Of a DNA stretch of 64,000 bases, positions 60,662 to 64,000 are shown in pieces. This DNA is from Noviherbaspirillum autotrophicum (GTDB taxonomy: Bacteria > Pseudomonadota > Gammaproteobacteria > Burkholderiales > Burkholderiaceae_D): assembly GCF_000818395.1 (NCBI RefSeq), contig NZ_JWJG01000028.1:794853-858852 (forward strand), read 5' to 3'. How positions within the stretch are numbered: the first letter of the stretch is position 1; each line of letters begins with the position of its first letter. The notes beneath the pieces are model-generated. The model worked only from the letters and a program-made list of their open reading frames with translations, made no database searches and had not been told where the DNA came from. The translations under genes and the position numbers were made by a program.

Positions 60662-61198
60662 ATGAACATGAATCCGTTTAGTGCGTTTGGCAAGCGACCC
60701 CGAGATGACTGGACGTTGGTGCCGTCGACCGAGAAGGACATCGAGGCCGTGCGCACGAAGTGCCGGCGTCTCGTAACGCGGCGCGCAGCCGTGTCGGCCG
60801 GAGTGTCCGTGGTGCCGATTCCAGGGCTCGATCTCGCGACCGACCTCGGCCTGCTGGTTAACCTGATCGAGGAAATCAACGTCGAATTTGGACTCACGCC
60901 GGAGCAGATCGGGCGCCTGCAGCCGAAAAGCAGGGTGCTCGTGTACGAAGTTGTCGCCGGCATGGGGAGCGTACTGGTCGGAAAGTTGGTCACGCGCGAA
61001 CTGGTCACGCACTTGCTCAAGCGCGCCGGCATGAAGGCGATGTTGAAGTACACCGCGAAGATCGTCCCGGTCGCCGGGCAGATCGCATCGGCCACGCTCG
61101 GTTTTGCCGCATTCCGTGTGATCGGCTATCAGCATGTGGATGCCTGCGTCAAGGTGGCGCGGGAACTGATGACGCTTGGCGTCAAGCAGTCTCATTGA
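60662..61198 (+). CDS. Helical hydrophobic protein of unknown function (DUF697/IRG C-terminal-like)
   Basis: 178 residues from ATG 60662 (an ATG two codons later is possible). The segment VSVVPIPGLDLATDLGLLVN and the second one KIVPVAGQIASATLGFAAF resemble the paired hydrophobic helices found in DUF697-type and interferon-inducible-GTPase C-terminal domains. There is no GTPase domain. The function is unknown; membrane association is likely. The resemblance is pattern-based and uncertain. Confidence 0.6.
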   Translation: MNMNPFSAFGKRPRDDWTLVPSTEKDIEAVRTKCRRLVTRRAAVSAGVSVVPIPGLDLATDLGLLVNLIEEINVEFGLTPEQIGRLQPKSRVLVYEVVAGMGSVLVGKLVTRELVTHLLKRAGMKAMLKYTAKIVPVAGQIASATLGFAAFRVIGYQHVDACVKVARELMTLGVKQSH

Positions 61199-61238
61199 AC
61201 GGGCGAGAACGCTGGCCGGATGGCGGCCCGTTGCAGTG

Positions 61239-62045
61239 TCAGTTGAATTCCCGGTTGTCGCTTGCGTATGACGGGCAGCCGTCCTTTCCCCATTTGCCGT
61301 TGCAGGCTTGCCACTTGCACTGTTCGCGCCGGAAGAAGTTGCCCATTTCCTGGCATTGCGCATAGCGGTCCGGTGCGCCGGTTGACTGGCTTAGTGCCAC
61401 GCTGTTTTGCGCGAGGAGCGGCTGCTCTTCAAGCGACTTCTTCTGGGACTTTGCGAGAGTGGTCGCCGGTTTTTTCTTTGCGCCGTCCGCCATCAGTTGC
61501 CGCGTATGCACCTGAGCTAGCTTCTTGTCCATCGCCGGCTTGCTCGCCGTAGTGTCGGCGTGATTCGAGTGTTTGGCGGCGATCTTCGTTTTGCGTGGTG
61601 GCGCATTTTTTTCGACTGCGGCGCTGCTCGCGCCGGACTCCGGCATGGCGGCAAGCAATGGGACAGCTGCCGCAGCCTGCCCCACTTGCACGGCATGCCG
61701 ATTGGACTTGAGCGCGCCGAGCGAGAGAACGACAACCGCAGTCAGGCAAATGCTGATGAGAACGGCCTTGGCGGCGCTGGGGAGGCCATGTTTCGTCGCC
61801 TGAGCCGTTTTTGTCGCGCTGGGTCGCGCGATGAGTGTCAAGGCGCTTGACTGGCCACTGTCCTGCTCGGCCGAGTTTTCCTGCCTGCCGGCGACGACTG
61901 CGGGCAGGTGGCAAGCAACTGCGTCGTGCGCATCGCTGGCCTGCGCCTCCGGCGCATGTTCCTCGTGATGCGGCTGCGCCGCATTCCGGGAATGCTCCGA
62001 CGGATGCCGTCGCTCCTGTTTCCTTGCTCTTTTGGATTGCGCCAT
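61239..62045 (-). CDS. Hypothetical single-pass membrane protein with Cys-containing C-terminus
   Basis: 268 residues from ATG 62045. A basic, His-rich N-terminal part (cytoplasmic, about 1-95) precedes one membrane helix (about 97-115, AVLISICLTAVVVLSLGAL). A Lys/Ala-rich linker and a compact end with four cysteines (YAQCQEMGNF, REQCKWQACNGKWGKDGCPSY) would lie in the periplasm, where they could form disulfides. No family is recognised. A TATAGG box about 30 bases upstream could be its -10. Coding is supported by length, the membrane helix and the absence of a better frame. Confidence 0.6.
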   Translation of the reverse strand: MAQSKRARKQERRHPSEHSRNAAQPHHEEHAPEAQASDAHDAVACHLPAVVAGRQENSAEQDSGQSSALTLIARPSATKTAQATKHGLPSAAKAVLISICLTAVVVLSLGALKSNRHAVQVGQAAAAVPLLAAMPESGASSAAVEKNAPPRKTKIAAKHSNHADTTASKPAMDKKLAQVHTRQLMADGAKKKPATTLAKSQKKSLEEQPLLAQNSVALSQSTGAPDRYAQCQEMGNFFRREQCKWQACNGKWGKDGCPSYASDNREFN

Positions 62046-62173
62046 GATGCTTCCTTGACAGTGCACTTGCCTATAACAAGGCTATGACGTGACGCAAGGC
62101 AACTTAGTTCCACGCAGGAAATAATGCAGGCCAGAAGTGGGATGGCTGCGGCGCAAGGAAGGAGTGATTCGAA

Positions 62174-62205
62174 AAGAAAAAGGGCCTAGCCGAAGCTAAG
62201 CCCTT
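62174..62205 (-). terminator. Intrinsic terminator of tRNA-Phe
   Basis: On the minus strand AAGGGCTTAGC and GCTAGGCCCTT form an 11-bp stem (one G-U pair) with a stable TTCG tetraloop, followed by TTTTTCTTTT. It begins 6 bases after the tRNA 3' end. Confidence 0.93.
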
Positions 62206-62210
62206 AATTC

Positions 62211-62286
62211 TGGTGGCCTGGGGCGGAATCGAACCACCGACACAAGGATTTTCAATCCTCTGCTCTACCAACTGAGCTACCGGGCC
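62211..62286 (-). tRNA. tRNA-Phe (anticodon GAA)
   Basis: 76 bases with an encoded CCA. D arm GCTC/GAGC, anticodon stem GAGGA/TCCTT and loop TTGAAAA with anticodon GAA, T arm GGTGG/CCGCC-type. The acceptor stem GGCCCGG/CCAGGCC has a C-A mismatch at pair 5-68 (bases 62282 and 62219); the other six pairs are normal. Confidence 0.94.
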
Positions 62287-62296
62287 AAGACGCGCA

Positions 62297-62324
62297 AGTA
62301 TAGCAAGCCTGTTGAAATATGCAA
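62297..62324 (-). promoter_or_regulatory. Candidate promoter of tRNA-Phe
   Basis: On the minus strand TTGCAT (62319-62324) and TATACT (62297-62302) are separated by 16 bases, ending 10 bases before the tRNA 5' end. Confidence 0.55.
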
Positions 62325-62356
62325 GTCCTGCATGCAATCAAATAAACCATAACCGC

Positions 62357-62362
62357 TATAAT
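62357..62362 (+). promoter_or_regulatory. Candidate -10 box of the UbiH-family gene
   Basis: A perfect TATAAT lies 39 bases before the ATG at 62402. No good -35 is seen. It is divergent from the tRNA-Phe promoter. Confidence 0.5.
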
Positions 62363-62401
62363 GGCCTGAACCGTCCGCTTTCCCCACAGGGTTTCCGCTT
62401 T

Positions 62402-63589
62402 ATGCAATTTCAAAGCAATATTTGCGTTATTGGCAATGGCGCCGTCGGCAAGGCCGCCGCGCTGGCTTTTGCTCAGGCAGGACTGAGCGTTACCTTGCTC
62501 AGCCCCGCCGCTGCACCGTCTGATGCGCAGGCATCATGGGACGTGCGTGTCTATGCACTCAACCACACCGCGCACGATTTGCTCACGTCGCTCAGGGTCT
62601 GGGATGCGCTCGATGCCGCCCGGGTGGCACCGGTCGATGCCATGGACATCAAGGGTGACGGCGCACAAGCCGGGCAGCTGGGATTCGATGCCTACGGCGC
62701 GCGTACCGGGGCGTTGGCGTGGATCGTGGAAGACCGGAACTTGAATGCCGCCATGGACGCGGCGCTCAAGTTCGCGCCCAACATGCGCGTGGTCGCCGGT
62801 CGCGCGGTGGGCCTTGAGGCCGATGCGCAGATGGCCAGGGTCCGGCTCGACAACGGCGATGTGATCGAAGCATCGCTTGTCGTGGGCGCCGATGGCGCGC
62901 AGTCTTGGGTGCGTGGCCAGTGCGATATCGGCATCGATTACCGCTCCTACGGGCAGCGCGGCGTCGTCAGCAATTTCGAATGCGACAAGCCGCATCACGG
63001 CGTCGCTTATCAATGGTTCACGTCTTCCGATGGCATCATTGCGCTGCTGCCATTGCCAGGGCAGCGGGTTTCCCTGGTCTGGTCGGCGCCGGAGCCGCTG
63101 GCCGACACGCTGCTGCGCGAGCCGCTCGCGCATTTGGCGCAGCGTCTGTCGGATTTGCCGGGGCATCAGCTGGGCCAGCTGCGCCCGCTGCAGCCGGAGC
63201 TGGTCAAGGCTTTTCCGCTGACGCTGCTGCGCACGCATTCGCTGATCGCGCCGCGCGTGGCGCTGGTGGGCGATGCCGCCCATGTGGTGCATCCGCTGGC
63301 CGGGCATGGGATGAACCTCGGTTTTGGCGACGTGGCGGGATTGGTCAAGGCCGTGACCGAGCGCGAGGCGCATCGCGATTGCGGTGACGAACGGGTGCTG
63401 GGGCGTTATGCGCGTGCGCGCAAGGAAGACATCCTGCTGATGCAATTGGCAACGGACGGCCTGGAGCGCTTGTTCTCCATCGATTTCGAGCCATTGCGCG
63501 TTGCGCGTAATATAGGCTTGAACTTGGTAAATAAATTACCGGTCATAAAGCGGCACTTGATTTCCCAGGCACTGGGACGCCGGCTATAA
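62402..63589 (+). CDS. UbiH/UbiF-family FAD-dependent hydroxylase (ubiquinone synthesis type)
   Basis: 395 residues from ATG 62402; the 30-codon upstream extension runs through the promoter region and is rejected. FAD-binding motifs are VIGNGAVGKAAALAFAQAG near the N-terminus, LVVGADGAQSWVR (about 160) and GDAAHVVHPLAGHGMNLGF (about 280). The family hydroxylates the ubiquinone ring at different positions; which one this enzyme uses cannot be told. Its likely partner in the pathway, UbiX, is encoded 10 kb away. Confidence 0.9.
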   Translation: MQFQSNICVIGNGAVGKAAALAFAQAGLSVTLLSPAAAPSDAQASWDVRVYALNHTAHDLLTSLRVWDALDAARVAPVDAMDIKGDGAQAGQLGFDAYGARTGALAWIVEDRNLNAAMDAALKFAPNMRVVAGRAVGLEADAQMARVRLDNGDVIEASLVVGADGAQSWVRGQCDIGIDYRSYGQRGVVSNFECDKPHHGVAYQWFTSSDGIIALLPLPGQRVSLVWSAPEPLADTLLREPLAHLAQRLSDLPGHQLGQLRPLQPELVKAFPLTLLRTHSLIAPRVALVGDAAHVVHPLAGHGMNLGFGDVAGLVKAVTEREAHRDCGDERVLGRYARARKEDILLMQLATDGLERLFSIDFEPLRVARNIGLNLVNKLPVIKRHLISQALGRRL

Positions 63590-63603
63590 CACTCCAGGAA
63601 AGA

Positions 63604-64000
63604 ATGACAGACATGAATAAACCGATCAGATTTTTGGCATCCGCGCTGCTGGCGATGGTTGCGGCAACAGCCCTGGCCGACACGGCACAGGACGCGGCGA
63701 TCAAGAAAGCGATCGAGCCGCGCCTGGGCGAGGACGTCAAGATTGATTCCATTACCAAGACCCCGTATGCCGGCTTGTATGAGCTGCGCATCGGCGGCGA
63801 CATCCTGTACACCGACGCCAAGGGCGAGTACCTGTTCGTCGGCCGCGTGATCGATACCAGGACCATGGCCGACCAGACCAAGGCCCGCCTTGACGAAATC
63901 AACAAGATCAAGTTTTCCGACCTGCCGCTCGACTCGGCCATCAAGACCGTGAAAGGCAATGGCAAGCGCGTCATTGCGGTATTCGAAGATCCCAACTGTG
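63604..64000 (+). CDS. DsbC-like thiol:disulfide interchange protein (3' end outside window)
   Basis: The frame runs from ATG 63604 (or 63613) to the window end without a stop, 132 codons. AGGAAAG lies just before 63604. A signal peptide (NKPIRFLASALLAMVAATALA) is followed by the DsbC N-terminal dimerisation domain (IKKAIEPRLGEDVKIDSITK, GLYELRIGGDILYTDAKGEY). The fragment ends at FEDPNC, the start of the FxDPxCGYC active site. DsbC isomerises wrong disulfides in the periplasm. It starts 14 bases after the hydroxylase gene and is probably co-transcribed with it. Confidence 0.9.
   Translation, partial: MTDMNKPIRFLASALLAMVAATALADTAQDAAIKKAIEPRLGEDVKIDSITKTPYAGLYELRIGGDILYTDAKGEYLFVGRVIDTRTMADQTKARLDEINKIKFSDLPLDSAIKTVKGNGKRVIAVFEDPNC

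Overview
The window is a GC-rich, densely packed stretch of chromosome from a betaproteobacterium, most likely order Burkholderiales and probably family Oxalobacteraceae (Herbaspirillum/Herminiimonas/Noviherbaspirillum-like). This rests on gene order (kdsD-kdsC-lptCAB-rpoN-hpf; mla-bolA-murA-his-tat-petABC-sspAB; hemA-prfA-prmC) and on protein character such as short-form HisG and separate HisI/HisE. No sequence search was run. Nearly everything is core housekeeping. There is no prophage, CRISPR array, plasmid gene or integrase; the only mobile-type gene is one REP-associated tyrosine transposase (RAYT).

Layout. 1-2.6 kb: 3' part of a dGTPase-like gene, an enoyl-CoA hydratase/hydrolase and hibernation factor hpf. 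2.7-7.6 kb (minus): an envelope cluster running kdsD, kdsC, lptC, lptA, lptB into rpoN and hpf, supplying Kdo precursor and LPS export. 7.7-15.8 kb: Kef-type antiporter, AEC transporter, acylphosphatase, uvrA, an MFS transporter and ssb. 16-19.4 kb: a GGDEF-EAL protein and an HDOD protein. 19.5-21.1 kb: a DUF2726 protein and the RAYT. 21.1-27.3 kb: gltB-gltD.

27.4-33.3 kb: the mla phospholipid-transport operon (mlaF-E-D-A-C-B, with mlaA inside) and an ABC-2 exporter pair. 33.3-42.7 kb: bolA, murA and a complete histidine operon (hisG, D, C, B, H, A, F, I, E) with a DNA methyltransferase gene between hisD and hisC, then a HIT-family gene. 42.8-44.3 kb: tatABC. 44.3-47.7 kb: DUF2461 protein, DegS-like protease, Nif3-like protein and an orphan NarL-type regulator. 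48-52.2 kb: petABC (cytochrome bc1, whose Rieske subunit has a twin-arginine signal), sspA, sspB and tRNA-Thr.

52.3-59.7 kb (minus): hemA, prfA, dsbB, prmC, tex, grxD and ubiX; dsbB and tex interrupt the usual hemA-prfA-prmC-grxD-ubiX order. 59.9-62.3 kb: an atypical OmpR-family regulator, two proteins of unknown function and tRNA-Phe. 62.4-64 kb: a UbiH-family hydroxylase and the start of a DsbC-like gene cut by the window end.

The points most worth a second look are the methyltransferase co-transcribed with his genes; a possible minus-strand transcript carrying a 23-codon ORF between ssb and the GGDEF-EAL gene; structured hairpins between genes of the glt and tat operons; an acceptor-stem mismatch in tRNA-Phe; and a response regulator lacking conserved receiver residues. 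Nothing here clearly amounts to a new multi-gene system.
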